From: JACZYA01 sp965247455 | Lineage (GTDB): Bacteria > Acidobacteriota > Terriglobia > Acidiferrales > 2-02-FULL-67-57 | DNA: 64,000 nt | Reading direction: 5' to 3' | Assembly (NCBI GenBank): GCA_965247455.1 | Contig: CBDFHE010000016.1 | Coordinates: 1 to 64,000 of the forward strand | Shown here: piece after piece, positions 17,537-28,083 of the stretch | Position numbering within the stretch: the stretch's first letter is position 1 | How the letters are laid out: the number at the start of each line of letters is the position of its first letter | Notes under the pieces: model-generated | The model's input: only the letters and a program-made list of their open reading frames with translations | The model's database searches: none | Told to the model about the DNA's origin: nothing | Made by a program: the position numbers and the translations under genes

Positions 17537-17562
17537 GGTGAGAACGTGTACTGAGCGTGAGT

Positions 17563-18318
17563 TCAGCCCCCGAAGAGCGGATAGTGGCTGGCGGCGGCCA
17601 TAAAGAACAGCATGGGGACGGAAAGCCAGGTGTTGGCGCGCGAAGCCAGGAAGGCACGCCGGGCCAGCGTGGCCGACTCGGCCGGGATGGCCGTGCCGTC
17701 AGCGGCATTGGCAGCCGTCCAGGCGATGATGCGTTTCTGCGCCGGCCAGATGATGCCCCAGACGTTCAGCAGCATGATGACGCCGATGCCGCCGCCGACT
17801 GCAATGGAAAGGGCGCGGTTGCTGGCGTCCTCGTAGGTGATGATTTCCAGGATGACCCATGCCATCAGCACAACCAGGATGGCGATCAGAACGCCCAGGA
17901 CAAGCCCGTTCTTGCTGAAGGTGCGAATGAGGAAGAACTCAATCGCAAACGCCGCCAGCGCCAGCCCAGCCCAGATGCCTGACGTCCGCATGGTCATCGA
18001 GCCCGGCGCGCCCACCGGCTCCGTGCCCAGGATGATCATCCAGTAGATAACTCCCGCCAGCACCGTGACCAACGCGCCCCAGCGGAACCACCACAGCGCC
18101 GACGGCATCAAGGCCGGGATGACTTTGCCCTTGGTGGGCCCGTCCAGTTTTTTCATGAAGTTCACGTTGACCAAGTTAAAGAAGTACAGCAGGCCGATCC
18201 AGGTGATGCCGGCCAAGAGGTGAATCCAGCGCAGCAGGATCTGCACGATGCTGCCCGGATCACTCGGCGGCATAATTTTGGCCTGCAGGAAAAGCAAGAA
18301 CGCTTGTAGCTCCGTCAT
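17563..18318 (-). CDS. Urate-oxidase-N (PuuD-like) membrane protein without a cytochrome c domain
   Basis: A 251-residue protein with about eight membrane helices that matches the N-terminal domain of PuuD-type urate hydroxylases, opening with QILLRWIHLLAGITWIGLLYFFNL and continuing through ALMPSALWWFRWGALVTVL. Membrane PuuD enzymes carry a C-terminal cytochrome c domain with a CXXCH motif. Here the protein stops after ASHYPLFGG with no such motif. Stand-alone relatives are common and of unknown role, so urate oxidation should not be assumed. ATG 18318 is chosen because GGAGG lies five bases upstream. An intrinsic terminator follows. Confidence 0.75.
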   Translation of the reverse strand: MTELQAFLLFLQAKIMPPSDPGSIVQILLRWIHLLAGITWIGLLYFFNLVNVNFMKKLDGPTKGKVIPALMPSALWWFRWGALVTVLAGVIYWMIILGTEPVGAPGSMTMRTSGIWAGLALAAFAIEFFLIRTFSKNGLVLGVLIAILVVLMAWVILEIITYEDASNRALSIAVGGGIGVIMLLNVWGIIWPAQKRIIAWTAANAADGTAIPAESATLARRAFLASRANTWLSVPMLFFMAAASHYPLFGG

Positions 18319-18580
18319 AGCACCCTCCAACCACAAAAGTAGGGGAAACCCCCGCTTCCAAACCCAAACGATGGCTCACGGTATACAAATCGGGGCTTGC
18401 TTGTCAATCGTGGCGTGCTAGAGCGCGGGGGCGCAACGGCGCTGGGTGGGCTCGCCGCCTTCGATGCGAGGGAAGCGGAGGACCTGGCTTACTTGGCTTT
18501 CGGTATTGATCTTTGATGGCGGCAGCCGCGCCCGGAGCCGAAGGCCGACGTACCGCAGCGCCGACCACGATTTATTGGCC

Positions 18581-19000
18581 TTACGGCTCCGACTCGCGGC
18601 TCAAACAAAAGGTGAAGCTGAATCCGTAGGTCGTAGCGAGGTAGGGGACCGGGTGGTTGGCCCCAACGTCCGCGCTCGACGGCAGGTCGTGCAGAATCAA
18701 ATTCGCCCCGTGGGTTCGGTTGAACCAGCCCACTTCCAGCCGTTGATCCCAGAAGAGTGCTATTGGAACATGGTTTCGGTGCAAAAGGGTCGCCGGCTCC
18801 TGGTAGATTGCCACCGCTTCGGCAGGATCGGCGGGGTTAAGGTGCGGTACTGCGGGTGGTACATCGGGGTGGTGCGTCTCCACGGAAATCGCGGAGGGCG
18901 CAGCTTGTACCCGGGGGGAGGGGGTCTGCGCCCTCGCGATCGTTTCGCTGCTTCCAATCACCAACAATGTCATCAGGCACGCTGCTAACTGTCTGTGCAT
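18581..19000 (-). CDS. Secreted hypothetical protein
   Basis: A 139-residue protein with a signal peptide (charged start, hydrophobic LAACLMTLLVIGSS, then cleavage near ARAQ). The remainder is Pro- and His-rich at first and ends in an aromatic stretch YLATTYGFSFTFCLS. No family is recognised. The single late cysteine and the aromatic end could suggest outer-membrane association, but that is a guess. It stands alone. Confidence 0.5.
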   Translation of the reverse strand: MHRQLAACLMTLLVIGSSETIARAQTPSPRVQAAPSAISVETHHPDVPPAVPHLNPADPAEAVAIYQEPATLLHRNHVPIALFWDQRLEVGWFNRTHGANLILHDLPSSADVGANHPVPYLATTYGFSFTFCLSRESEP

Positions 19001-19122
19001 CGGGTCTCACTCATGCCGGCGATTGAGCATTATGAGTGGCACCATAAGGCGGCGGCGGAGGGAATGCTACTGGTGAGAAGGACAATTTTAGGACAGGGGG
19101 GAAAACCTGTCCCTGCGGGCAG

Positions 19123-19860
19123 CTAAAGGGCAGACGCGCGCGTTTGCAGGTGTTGCAGGATTAGGTCGTTCCGTCGTTGGACTCCGAACTTGGCCAGCAA
19201 GTTCGAGACGTGGAATTTCACCGTGCGCTCGGAGATGTTGAGCTTGTTCGCAATCTCTTTGTTGGCCAGGTTTTCCAGCAGCGGATCCAGCACTTCTCGC
19301 TCGCGCCGGCTGAGTTCGGTGGGGGCGCTCAGCAGGCGGCGCCCGCGCGTGCTCTTCAGCATCGAGTCCACAAAGCGCGACAGCAAAGAGCGCGGCACCC
19401 AGAAGCCGCCCCCGGCAATTGCTTGCAGAGTCCGGGGCAGGTTCTCCCGTGCTTGGGCGTAGTTGAGCAGGCCCTTCACCCCCAGCCGTAGCAGGGGGAA
19501 GCCGTTGGTCTCGGAGAACTTCTCGGCCACCACCAGTAGGCGGGCGGCGGGGAAGCGTTCCAGGATGCCGGCTGAGAGCGCCTCGGTGGCCGTGCGCGGC
19601 ATTTGAGCATCCACCACATAGACGGGGGCGCGCGGCACGGGCGCCCGCCGCATGTCCGGCGCCAGCGTTGACTCCAGCCGCCGCGGCTTAATGTCAAAGC
19701 CGGGAAGGGAGAGTTGGCGCTGGAATTCTCCCAGCACCAGAGGATGCGGCGAGAGCAAGCAAACCTCCAACTGGCGTGTGCGCTTGTTCTTCTTGTTCTT
19801 TGTGTTCTTTTTGCTCTTTGGCACAGGCTGCAAGCTACCTGATTTGCCGCCCGCGGGCAA
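19123..19860 (-). CDS. LuxR-type response regulator with a degenerate receiver domain
   Basis: A 245-residue two-domain protein. The C-terminal helix-turn-helix (about 178-240) is canonical: LSRREREVLDPLLENLANKEIANKLNISERTVKFHVSN contains the LuxR/NarL recognition helix. The N-terminal domain (about 32-160) resembles a receiver. A possible phosphate-accepting Asp is present in VYVVDAQMPR, but the usual acidic pair is replaced by SPHP and the conserved Lys is missing. The first 30 residues are lysine-rich. The start is uncertain: TTG 19860 gives this length, while GTG 19824 is also possible. No sensor kinase lies nearby. Confidence 0.8.
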   Translation of the reverse strand: MPAGGKSGSLQPVPKSKKNTKNKKNKRTRQLEVCLLSPHPLVLGEFQRQLSLPGFDIKPRRLESTLAPDMRRAPVPRAPVYVVDAQMPRTATEALSAGILERFPAARLLVVAEKFSETNGFPLLRLGVKGLLNYAQARENLPRTLQAIAGGGFWVPRSLLSRFVDSMLKSTRGRRLLSAPTELSRREREVLDPLLENLANKEIANKLNISERTVKFHVSNLLAKFGVQRRNDLILQHLQTRASAL

Positions 19861-19897
19861 GTCCTGCTTGCATTATCCAGTCAATTGCTGGCGAGGT

Positions 19898-20947
19898 TCA
19901 GTCAATGCGGGCGATCTGATTGTTGTCAATCCCGCGCGGGCCGCTCACCGCCAGCCAGAGGGTTCCTTTGGAGTCGCGCACCATGTGGCGCACAACGCTG
20001 CGGGGGGAGGGCAGGGGGAAGGTTTTGAATTCTTCTGTTCGCGGGTCGAACCGAACCATCTTGTTGGCGCCCGCCTCGTTGTACCAGATGGCGCCGTCGG
20101 CGCTCAGGGCGATCCCGTAGGGACGCGAGCGCGGCCCCGAGGGCGAGTCCCACTCTTTCCATTCGCTGCTGTGGTAGTGGTAGCGGCCCAGCTTCCCGGC
20201 CCGGTTTTCAGTAAACCAGACGTATTGGGAGTCAACCGCCAGGCGGCGCGGGCCGGAGTTGGGCGTGGGCGTGGTGAACTCCGTGATGGTGCCGGTGTCG
20301 GGCTCGATGCGGCCGAGCTTGTTGCCGTTCAACTCGCAGAACCAGACCGTGCCGTCCGGCGCAGTCACAATTCCGTAGGGGCGGGCGTTTTCCGTGGGGA
20401 CGCTGTACTCGGTCATGTCCTCGGTTTTGGGGTCGAAACGCACCACTAGGTTCGATCGCTGGGCCGTGAACCAGAGCCGCCCCTGCTGATCGAAGATGGG
20501 AGTGTGCGGGTCCTTGGCGGTCGGGGCAGGGAACTCGCGAAACTTCCCCGTGGTTGGGTTGAGCACGCCAATCTTGCCCTTCCAGTTCTCCGTGAACCAG
20601 ATGTTGCCGTCGGCGTCGGCGACCAGCCCGTGCGGACCGGAGTCGGGCGTGGGGATGGAAAACTCGGTGAACTTTTCCTGTCCCGGGTCAAACATGCCCA
20701 GGGTGTTGGCCCGCTGGCCGGTGTACCAGACGCGGCCCTGGGGGTCCACCGCCGGATCATGCGGCAGCGATTCCGGGGTGGGAATCACATACTCGGTAAT
20801 TCGGCCCGCCAGCCCCGCCTGCGTTCCCTCGTCGATGGTCGGCGGGGCCAGCCCCGCCGGTGGCGGGACTAGCCGCCCTGAGGCGCTCAGCGCCAGCAGA
20901 AGCGCCAGCAGCAAGACCCTAAAGAGTATGTTCGCACTGCTTCGCAT
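19898..20947 (-). CDS. Secreted Vgb-like (virginiamycin B lyase-type) beta-propeller protein
   Basis: A 349-residue protein with an N-terminal signal sequence (NILFRVLLLALLLALSASG) and about six to seven repeats of the form ITEY-PTP-PH-I-D--G-VWFTE---KLGR. These make a streptogramin-lyase-like propeller. True Vgb enzymes depend on specific His and Glu residues; most family members in soil bacteria are not proven lyases and may bind ligands. ATG 20947 is chosen because AAGGAGG lies four bases upstream, while a longer open frame upstream has no such support. Confidence 0.82.
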   Translation of the reverse strand: MRSSANILFRVLLLALLLALSASGRLVPPPAGLAPPTIDEGTQAGLAGRITEYVIPTPESLPHDPAVDPQGRVWYTGQRANTLGMFDPGQEKFTEFSIPTPDSGPHGLVADADGNIWFTENWKGKIGVLNPTTGKFREFPAPTAKDPHTPIFDQQGRLWFTAQRSNLVVRFDPKTEDMTEYSVPTENARPYGIVTAPDGTVWFCELNGNKLGRIEPDTGTITEFTTPTPNSGPRRLAVDSQYVWFTENRAGKLGRYHYHSSEWKEWDSPSGPRSRPYGIALSADGAIWYNEAGANKMVRFDPRTEEFKTFPLPSPRSVVRHMVRDSKGTLWLAVSGPRGIDNNQIARID

Positions 20948-20979
20948 CGCTCCTCCTTTCACTTCCGCATGCTGGTTTA

Positions 20980-21708
20980 TCATCTTCGGCCTGCACGTTT
21001 CAATGCCTGCTCGCCGGCGCGGCCCTCGATGGCGCTGAAAGCGTACAAGGGAAAAAGCTCCCGAAAAATCTTGGCGACTTCTTGGGTGAAACCAGCCGAC
21101 CGCAACTGTCGCCGCTCGGAGGGAAACTGTTTGCGCACAACCCAGGCCCGGCAGCGTTTCCAGTCTTTCTCGCTGCGGGGTGCGCCGGGGTGCTGCGTCC
21201 ACGCGCCTCGCTCGGTGGCGTACCAGTACATCTCATACTTGCGGGAGAGTCGCCGGACGAACCGTTCCAGTGGCTGCGGATTGCTTGCCCGACGTGGTTT
21301 GAGCAACTGCGCGAGGGCACTGTGCTGCCCATTGTAGGTGGCAAAGCCGCACGTGACCCCGTCAGCCGCGAGGCCGACGTAGAGGCGGGTGTCGAGCCCG
21401 GTATTCCCGTGCGGGCCAAAGTACAAGTAAAGATTGTGCCGGTAGGGGGACTTGTCGCGCGCGAAACGAATGTCGCGGTTGATGCGGGAGAAGTTGCGGC
21501 CGGTCTTTCCGCTGATTTCAAAGTCGGGGTCGAGCGCCAGCACAACCGGCACCAGCTCTTCAAACAAGCCTTTCAGCGCGCCGGCGACGTGTTCGTGGTA
21601 AATGGTCCGGTTGCGGTCCATCCAGGGCTTGTGGTTGTTGCGCGCCAGGCGGCGAAAGAATCGAAAGGCTTCGGGACGAAACCCGCGAAACTGCGCTCGT
21701 TGCTTCAT
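20980..21708 (-). CDS. DUF2461 (TIGR02453) family protein
   Basis: A 242-residue soluble protein recognised by FRPEAFRFFRRLARNNHKPWMDRNR near the start, then INRDIRFARDKSPYRHNLYLYFGP and the VGLAADG segment. The family is widespread and its biochemical role is not established. The start ATG overlaps the queG stop codon in an ATGA arrangement, so the two are translationally coupled. Functional ties to queuosine synthesis are unproven. Confidence 0.8.
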   Translation of the reverse strand: MKQRAQFRGFRPEAFRFFRRLARNNHKPWMDRNRTIYHEHVAGALKGLFEELVPVVLALDPDFEISGKTGRNFSRINRDIRFARDKSPYRHNLYLYFGPHGNTGLDTRLYVGLAADGVTCGFATYNGQHSALAQLLKPRRASNPQPLERFVRRLSRKYEMYWYATERGAWTQHPGAPRSEKDWKRCRAWVVRKQFPSERRQLRSAGFTQEVAKIFRELFPLYAFSAIEGRAGEQALKRAGRR

Positions 21709-22895
21709 GAGTGCTGTGCTTTCTCCATCCGCGCCAGTGCCCACCGTGCATGCTCGGCCAGCAAAGTATCATCCGAAGTGGCGAATGTTTCCAGCAGCAG
21801 GCGGAAGCGTGCGTTGCCGGAGTTGCCCATGGCGACAATCGTGTTCCGCAACAAGCCGCGCCAGCGCGCCCGCTTGACCGGGCTGCGGCGAAAGACCTCC
21901 CTGAATTCCTCTTCCGTCAGCGAGGCCAGCCATTCCAGGCGGGGATGGAGGAAGGAGTCCTTCTCGGTCATGGAATCTCTCCGGACCGTAGCTGCAAGCG
22001 TCTCGGCGGCCGGTGCTGCTGGTGAAAGGCGCCCTTCGACTTCGCTCAGGGCAAGTGGGGCTGGCACGGGCTTGGGCGCGGAAGCGTGGTTGGGTAGTGC
22101 GCGGGGCTGAAACGGGGGCAGGTTGGTGACCAGGCTTTTCTGATTATACGGGCAGACGTCCTGGCAGATGTCGCAGCCGAAGACGTGCCGGCCCATGGGC
22201 TGGCGCAGCTCCACGGGAATGGCGTCGCGCAGCTCAATGGTCAAGTAGCTGATGCAGCGCCGCGCGTCGAGCACGTAGGGCTCCACCAGCGCGCCGGTGG
22301 GGCAGGCTTCGATGCACAGGGTACAGGCGCCGCAGCCGTCGGGCAGCGGGTCGCCCGGCGACAACTCCAGATTGGTCACCAGGACGCCGAGAAAAAAATA
22401 GTAGCCCAGCTCGGGGTCGATCAGGCAGGTGTTCTTGGCCTGCCAGCCCAAGCCGGCGTGTTTGCCATAGACGCGCTCCAGCACCGGCCCGGTGTCCACG
22501 TAGAGCTTGGCCTGGAAACCTGGGCCGGCTCGCTCGGCCATGCGCGCCCGGAGTGTTTCCAGTTTCGCTTCGAGGATGGTGTGGTAGTCGTCGCCCCAGG
22601 CATAGCGGGAAATCCAGCCGTGTTCGGGGTCGGGCGGGACCTCGGTCGAGCGGGGGTGGTCGGTGTCGTAGGCCAGCGCGCAGGAGATCACCGAGCGGGC
22701 GTCAGGCAGCAGGCGGCGCGCATCGCGGCGCTTGGGGTTGCGCAAGTAGTCGAGCGCGCCGGCATAGCCGCGTTCGAGCCAAGCGGGGAAGAGCGCGAGT
22801 TCTTCCAGGTCAGCCGCCGGCGCCACGCCCACCTTGTCAAAGCCGAGGGCGCGGCCTTGCTCGACCACCCAGGCGCTTGTTACCATCGCGCCCAT
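21705..22895 (-). CDS. queG: Epoxyqueuosine reductase QueG
   Basis: A 396-residue cobalamin- and iron-sulfur-dependent enzyme of the last step of queuosine synthesis in tRNA. The C-terminal half has both [4Fe-4S] motifs, CGACTLCIEACPTGAL and CDICQDVCPYN, followed by a short helical HEAT-like region. Between them, at about residues 283-295, lies an unusual insert ALSEVEGRLSPAAPA encoded by a copy of the dispersed CTGAGCGAAGTCGAAGG repeat. The frame is kept. The ATG at 22895 is chosen because it gives a family-typical N-terminus; an ATG three codons later is also possible. Confidence 0.9.
   Translation of the reverse strand: MGAMVTSAWVVEQGRALGFDKVGVAPAADLEELALFPAWLERGYAGALDYLRNPKRRDARRLLPDARSVISCALAYDTDHPRSTEVPPDPEHGWISRYAWGDDYHTILEAKLETLRARMAERAGPGFQAKLYVDTGPVLERVYGKHAGLGWQAKNTCLIDPELGYYFFLGVLVTNLELSPGDPLPDGCGACTLCIEACPTGALVEPYVLDARRCISYLTIELRDAIPVELRQPMGRHVFGCDICQDVCPYNQKSLVTNLPPFQPRALPNHASAPKPVPAPLALSEVEGRLSPAAPAAETLAATVRRDSMTEKDSFLHPRLEWLASLTEEEFREVFRRSPVKRARWRGLLRNTIVAMGNSGNARFRLLLETFATSDDTLLAEHARWALARMEKAQHS
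22031..22051 (-). repeat. Dispersed CCTGAGCGAAGTCGAAGGG repeat inside queG
   Basis: The minus strand reads GCCCTGAGCGAAGTCGAAGG here, the same family as the copies at 5165-5185 and about 14010-14033, but located within coding sequence and translated as LSEVEG. Confidence 0.6.
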
Positions 22896-23028
22896 TCTAC
22901 TCTCGCTTGTTGCGGGCTGCACGCGGGGGCACGGGCACCAACTCAGGCAGTGGAAGCATCGTATTGTTTGAAGGGGCAGTGGTCTGATTGGTTTGGAGGC
23001 TGCTGATGATAGCGCTGGGAGTGTCTGG

Positions 23029-24570
23029 ATGAGAAAGCAGGTAGTTCCGCTGCTTTGCTTGTTCTTTTTGCTCACGTTGTCTTCGGCGGCGGCAGCGCAG
23101 TCGGCAGCGCAGGACCCCATCCCAGCCGGCTACAAACTCCTCTACCAGGGTAATTTCGGCGGCGCCTACGACCACTTCCACGCGCTGCTGGAGCGCGAGC
23201 CGGGCAGCCTGGCGGCCACCTACGGGGTTCTTTCGGCGCTGTACCACCACGACTTGCGGGATGCCGCGGTGCAAAAAGAATTTGAGCAGCGGGCCGAGGC
23301 GCTGATCCAGAAAGCCGACAAGCGCTACAGCCGCAACAAGTGCGACGCCGAAGCGCATTTCTACCTGGCCCAAATGCACGGCGTGCGAGCGGCGTACCGG
23401 TACCAGTATCGCAACAGTCTGTGGGGCGCGGCCCGCGACGGCATCAAGTCTAAGAAATACAGCGATGAATTTGTCAAGCTGCACCCGGACCGGGCCGACG
23501 CCTACATCGCCCTCGGACTTTACAACTACTACGTTGACCTGGCCCCGAGTTTCGTCAAAGTTCTACGCATCCTGCTTTTCCTGCCCGGCGGCAGCCGCAG
23601 TGAAGGACTGGAGCAACTGGAGCATGCCGCGCACGCGGGCGAACTCTGGGCGCCGCAGGCGCAGTTGGAGCTGATCCAAATCTACGGTTGGTTGGAAGGC
23701 CGGGTGGAGGATGCGCTCCGCCTGGCGGAGGAACTGCAAGGGAAATATCCGGAGAACCCGGAACTTCGCTTCCGTTTGGCGCGGCTCTACACCAGCCCCA
23801 TGCTGGAAGCCTACCGCCTGGCCGCCGGCCAGTACGCCACCATTCTTGAGCGCCACCAGCAGGGGCACCCGCACTACAAAGTAGAAGACCGCTACAAAGC
23901 GCTGCTGGGGTTGGCGCGAGTCCGCAACCGGCAGGGACGCCTGGAGGAGGCGGTGACTGCGCTCACGCCCATCGTGGACGCCGCAGTCCAGAAGCCGCAG
24001 TGGGTGTTGCCTCGGTTTCTTCTGTGTCGCGCCGACTACCGCGCTTTGCTCAACGACCCGCGGGCGGGCGACGATGCGCGGCGCATCCTGGCCGAGAAGC
24101 AATGGAAAAGCTGGCATGATGATGCCAAGCAACTGCTGCGACGAATCGAAAAGCGTCGAGCGTTCGGCGAGGCCGCCCGCTATGCTGAGTTGCTGCCCGG
24201 CCATCGCCTGGTGGTTGAGCAGCGCTGGGAGGAAGCGGCGCAGTTCTACCAGCGCAGGCTCCAGCAGCACCCGGGCGACTGGCAGGTGCGCTATCGGCTG
24301 GCTTGGCTCGCCCTTGCTCGCGGTCGGTTGGAGCAAGCGGCGGCGGCGTTCAACCGCATCCTGCGCGGCAAGTCGGGGGAAGTGCCCGAGTGGGTCAGGG
24401 CCGGTTCCTTGCTTCACCTGGCTCGCGTTCACGACCTGCAAGGTGAGCGGGAGCAGGCCGTCAAGCTCTACGAGAAAATTGTGGACGACTACGAAGATTT
24501 GAGCGCGAACCAGTCGGCCCGGCTGGGCTTGGTCACGCCCTACCGGCGGGTGAAGCTCGACGCGCGCTGA
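23029..24570 (+). CDS. Secreted TPR-repeat protein
   Basis: A 513-residue protein with a signal peptide (LLCLFFLLTLSSAAAAQ, cleaved near residue 25) followed by TPR-like helical repeats throughout, such as GNFGGAYDHFHALLEREPGSLAATYGVL, YKALLGLARVRNRQGRLEEAVTAL and ARGRLEQAAAAFNRIL. It is probably periplasmic and acts as a scaffold for protein contacts. No enzymatic motif is seen. ATG 23029 has GGGAG seven bases upstream. It is divergently placed from queG. Confidence 0.8.
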   Translation: MRKQVVPLLCLFFLLTLSSAAAAQSAAQDPIPAGYKLLYQGNFGGAYDHFHALLEREPGSLAATYGVLSALYHHDLRDAAVQKEFEQRAEALIQKADKRYSRNKCDAEAHFYLAQMHGVRAAYRYQYRNSLWGAARDGIKSKKYSDEFVKLHPDRADAYIALGLYNYYVDLAPSFVKVLRILLFLPGGSRSEGLEQLEHAAHAGELWAPQAQLELIQIYGWLEGRVEDALRLAEELQGKYPENPELRFRLARLYTSPMLEAYRLAAGQYATILERHQQGHPHYKVEDRYKALLGLARVRNRQGRLEEAVTALTPIVDAAVQKPQWVLPRFLLCRADYRALLNDPRAGDDARRILAEKQWKSWHDDAKQLLRRIEKRRAFGEAARYAELLPGHRLVVEQRWEEAAQFYQRRLQQHPGDWQVRYRLAWLALARGRLEQAAAAFNRILRGKSGEVPEWVRAGSLLHLARVHDLQGEREQAVKLYEKIVDDYEDLSANQSARLGLVTPYRRVKLDAR

Positions 24571-24849
24571 GGGCCGGGGGGCGCAGTGCGGGGAACTCCC
24601 TTTGTGGCCAATGAGATAGCTTCCATTCGGCGGGGAAAACCGCCCGTCTGACCCCACATTCTCGCTATTCAGCAAAAAGGCTTTCCGCACCCGGCACCAC
24701 CCTGGGTAATATCCGCGCGACGAACGGCTTAGGTGGGTTGTGTCAGGGATTAGCAAGAACCCGGAAATGCCTAAGTTTGTGAGAGGCGTTTTCCTACTTT
24801 CGTTGTTCGCAGGTAGGACGCTATTTTTTACGAGGAGTGAGGTGTACTG

Positions 24850-26895
<2,046 letters not shown>

Positions 26896-26999
26896 GAAGA
26901 GCTGGAGCGGCCAAGTATAGTTTGTTTGCTGAGGCGGGGTGGGCTGAAGGCCCGGCCCCGCCCCCCGCCCCTCCTTTTTTCTTTTGTCCTCTACCGACG

Positions 27000-27025
27000 C
27001 CCCTCTTTTCCGGGGGGAAGAGGGG
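27000..27025 (+). terminator. Hairpin after the radical-SAM gene
   Basis: CCCCTCTT at 27000-27007 pairs with AAGAGGGG at 27018-27025 around a ten-base loop. No T-tract follows, but a T-rich stretch (CCTTTTTTCTTTTG) precedes it. It separates the radical-SAM gene from the promoter of the next gene. Confidence 0.45.
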
Positions 27026-27033
27026 AAACTGCG

Positions 27034-27062
27034 TGGACAGCCCCTGTCAGCTTGTCTATAAT
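27034..27062 (+). promoter_or_regulatory. Sigma-70 type promoter for the YjbQ gene
   Basis: TGGACA at 27034-27039 and a perfect TATAAT at 27057-27062 are separated by 17 bases. Transcription would begin near 27069, leaving a leader of about 80 bases. Confidence 0.7.
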
Positions 27063-27150
27063 CACGCCTTACGTTTGGTTGGGCTCTAAGAGTCCGGTGG
27101 CGGGGTTCCCCCGGCAACCGTAAAGCTTACCAGGAGAGTAGTAACACGCA

Positions 27151-27639
27151 ATGAGCGAACAGACGCTGACGACCGGCAAGAGCAGTGTGGGCGGACATGC
27201 GGGCGCCTTCCAGGTACACGCAGAGACGCTGACTATCTCCACCCAGGAGCGCGTGCAGTTGATTGACATCACTCCCCGGCTGGCCGCGCAGGTGCGCCAA
27301 GCCGGAATCCACCATGGAATCGCTCTGGTGAGTTCTCTGCATACGACCCTGGCCCTTTTCATCAATGAATTCCAGGAGGCGCTGCTCGACGACATTCGGA
27401 CTTTTCTCGAGCAGGTAGTCGTCCGGGATGGAGATTGGAAACACAACGACCCCAAGTGCAGCGACTGCGACCGCTTCAATGCTGACGCGCACCTGCGAGC
27501 CATGCTCTTGGGCCACAATCTGGCTCTCCCGGTGCAAAACGGCGAGCTAGTCCTCGGAACCTTCCAGACTGTCATTCTGGCTGAGCTTGACGGCCCCCGC
27601 GAGCGCGCCCTGCAAGTGCAAATCCTCGGCATAGCCTGA
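27151..27639 (+). CDS. YjbQ/UPF0047 family protein (secondary thiamine-phosphate synthase)
   Basis: A 162-residue protein of the YjbQ fold, recognised by the SSLHTTLALFINEFQEALLDDI segment and the C-terminal ELDGPRERALQVQILG. The family has weak thiamine-phosphate synthase activity in E. coli and is widely conserved; its main cellular role is not settled. It has its own promoter and is the only gene of its transcript. thiC lies 7 kb downstream, which is too distant for an operon. Confidence 0.85.
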   Translation: MSEQTLTTGKSSVGGHAGAFQVHAETLTISTQERVQLIDITPRLAAQVRQAGIHHGIALVSSLHTTLALFINEFQEALLDDIRTFLEQVVVRDGDWKHNDPKCSDCDRFNADAHLRAMLLGHNLALPVQNGELVLGTFQTVILAELDGPRERALQVQILGIA

Positions 27640-27737
27640 TTTTTATTTTCCCCCAGCCGGTTCGAACACCACCGCCGTCATACACTATCGTCGTCTGGGT
27701 AGTGGGTCAGTTTCACGATGTTGATTTGGCGCTGAGC

Positions 27738-27826
27738 CCGGTGGCCTGCCTGCGGTAGGCAGGCACCTGCCGCCGGACGGAAAAGCGGTACGAGCTCCCC
27801 GTGGCAGGTGCCACGGGCTCGGCGTG
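27738..27826. repeat. Composite inverted-repeat element
   Basis: Two hairpins lie close together: CCTGCC/GGCAGG in 27746-27764, a copy of the element at 12245-12264, and CCCGTGGCA-GG-TGCCACGGG at about 27799-27820. The outer bases GAGCCCGGTGGC and GCCACGGGCTC also pair, so the whole unit can fold into one long arm. It lies upstream of the moaA promoter. Confidence 0.5.
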
Positions 27827-27871
27827 AGCTTCCCATTTTCAAAAAGACCCACTATCGCTGTCTGCTTTCGC

Positions 27872-27900
27872 TTGCCAATGTTTGGCCAGAAGGCTATCAT
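27872..27900 (+). promoter_or_regulatory. Sigma-70 type promoter for the moaA riboswitch transcript
   Basis: TTGCCA at 27872-27877 and TATCAT at 27895-27900 are separated by 17 bases. The predicted first transcribed base, about 27907, is exactly the first base of the closing stem of the riboswitch. Confidence 0.7.
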
Positions 27901-27906
27901 GGAGTA

Positions 27907-28036
27907 GTTCTCCGACCCCGGTGGCCTACCGGAGAGATGACCTACGGCGCCGGGGCGTTACCGTGCCTCTCGAAAGGGGGGTGCGACCCGTGTCCCGCTA
28001 TTGTCGGGAGGCCGCGATGGCCTTGGAAAGGAGAAC
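27907..28036 (+). promoter_or_regulatory. Molybdenum-cofactor (Moco) riboswitch
   Basis: The leader of moaA begins with GTTCTCC (27907-27913) and closes with its perfect complement GGAGAAC (28030-28036). Inside are CCCCGGTGGCCTACCGG, a GATGACC turn, CGCCGGGGCGTTACC and the loop GCCTCTCGAAAGGGGGG, which follow the layout of the Moco RNA motif found upstream of molybdopterin genes. The 3' arm of the closing stem holds a Shine-Dalgarno-like GGAG, so ligand binding could control access to it. The call rests on pattern memory plus the stem; a covariance-model search would settle it. Confidence 0.75.
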
Positions 28037-28040
28037 GGCG

Positions 28041-28083
28041 CAGCCTATGCCCGGTTGCAAGCTTCCAACGCGGGTATAGGCTG
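28041..28083 (+). promoter_or_regulatory. Large leader hairpin with a 10-codon open frame
   Basis: CAGCCTATGCCCG (from 28041) pairs with CGGGTATAGGCTG (to 28083) with one G-U pair. Four T residues follow within the next ten bases. The hairpin contains a mini-frame ATG (28047) to TAG (28079) preceded by the riboswitch GGAG. It may be the expression platform between the riboswitch and moaA. Confidence 0.5.
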
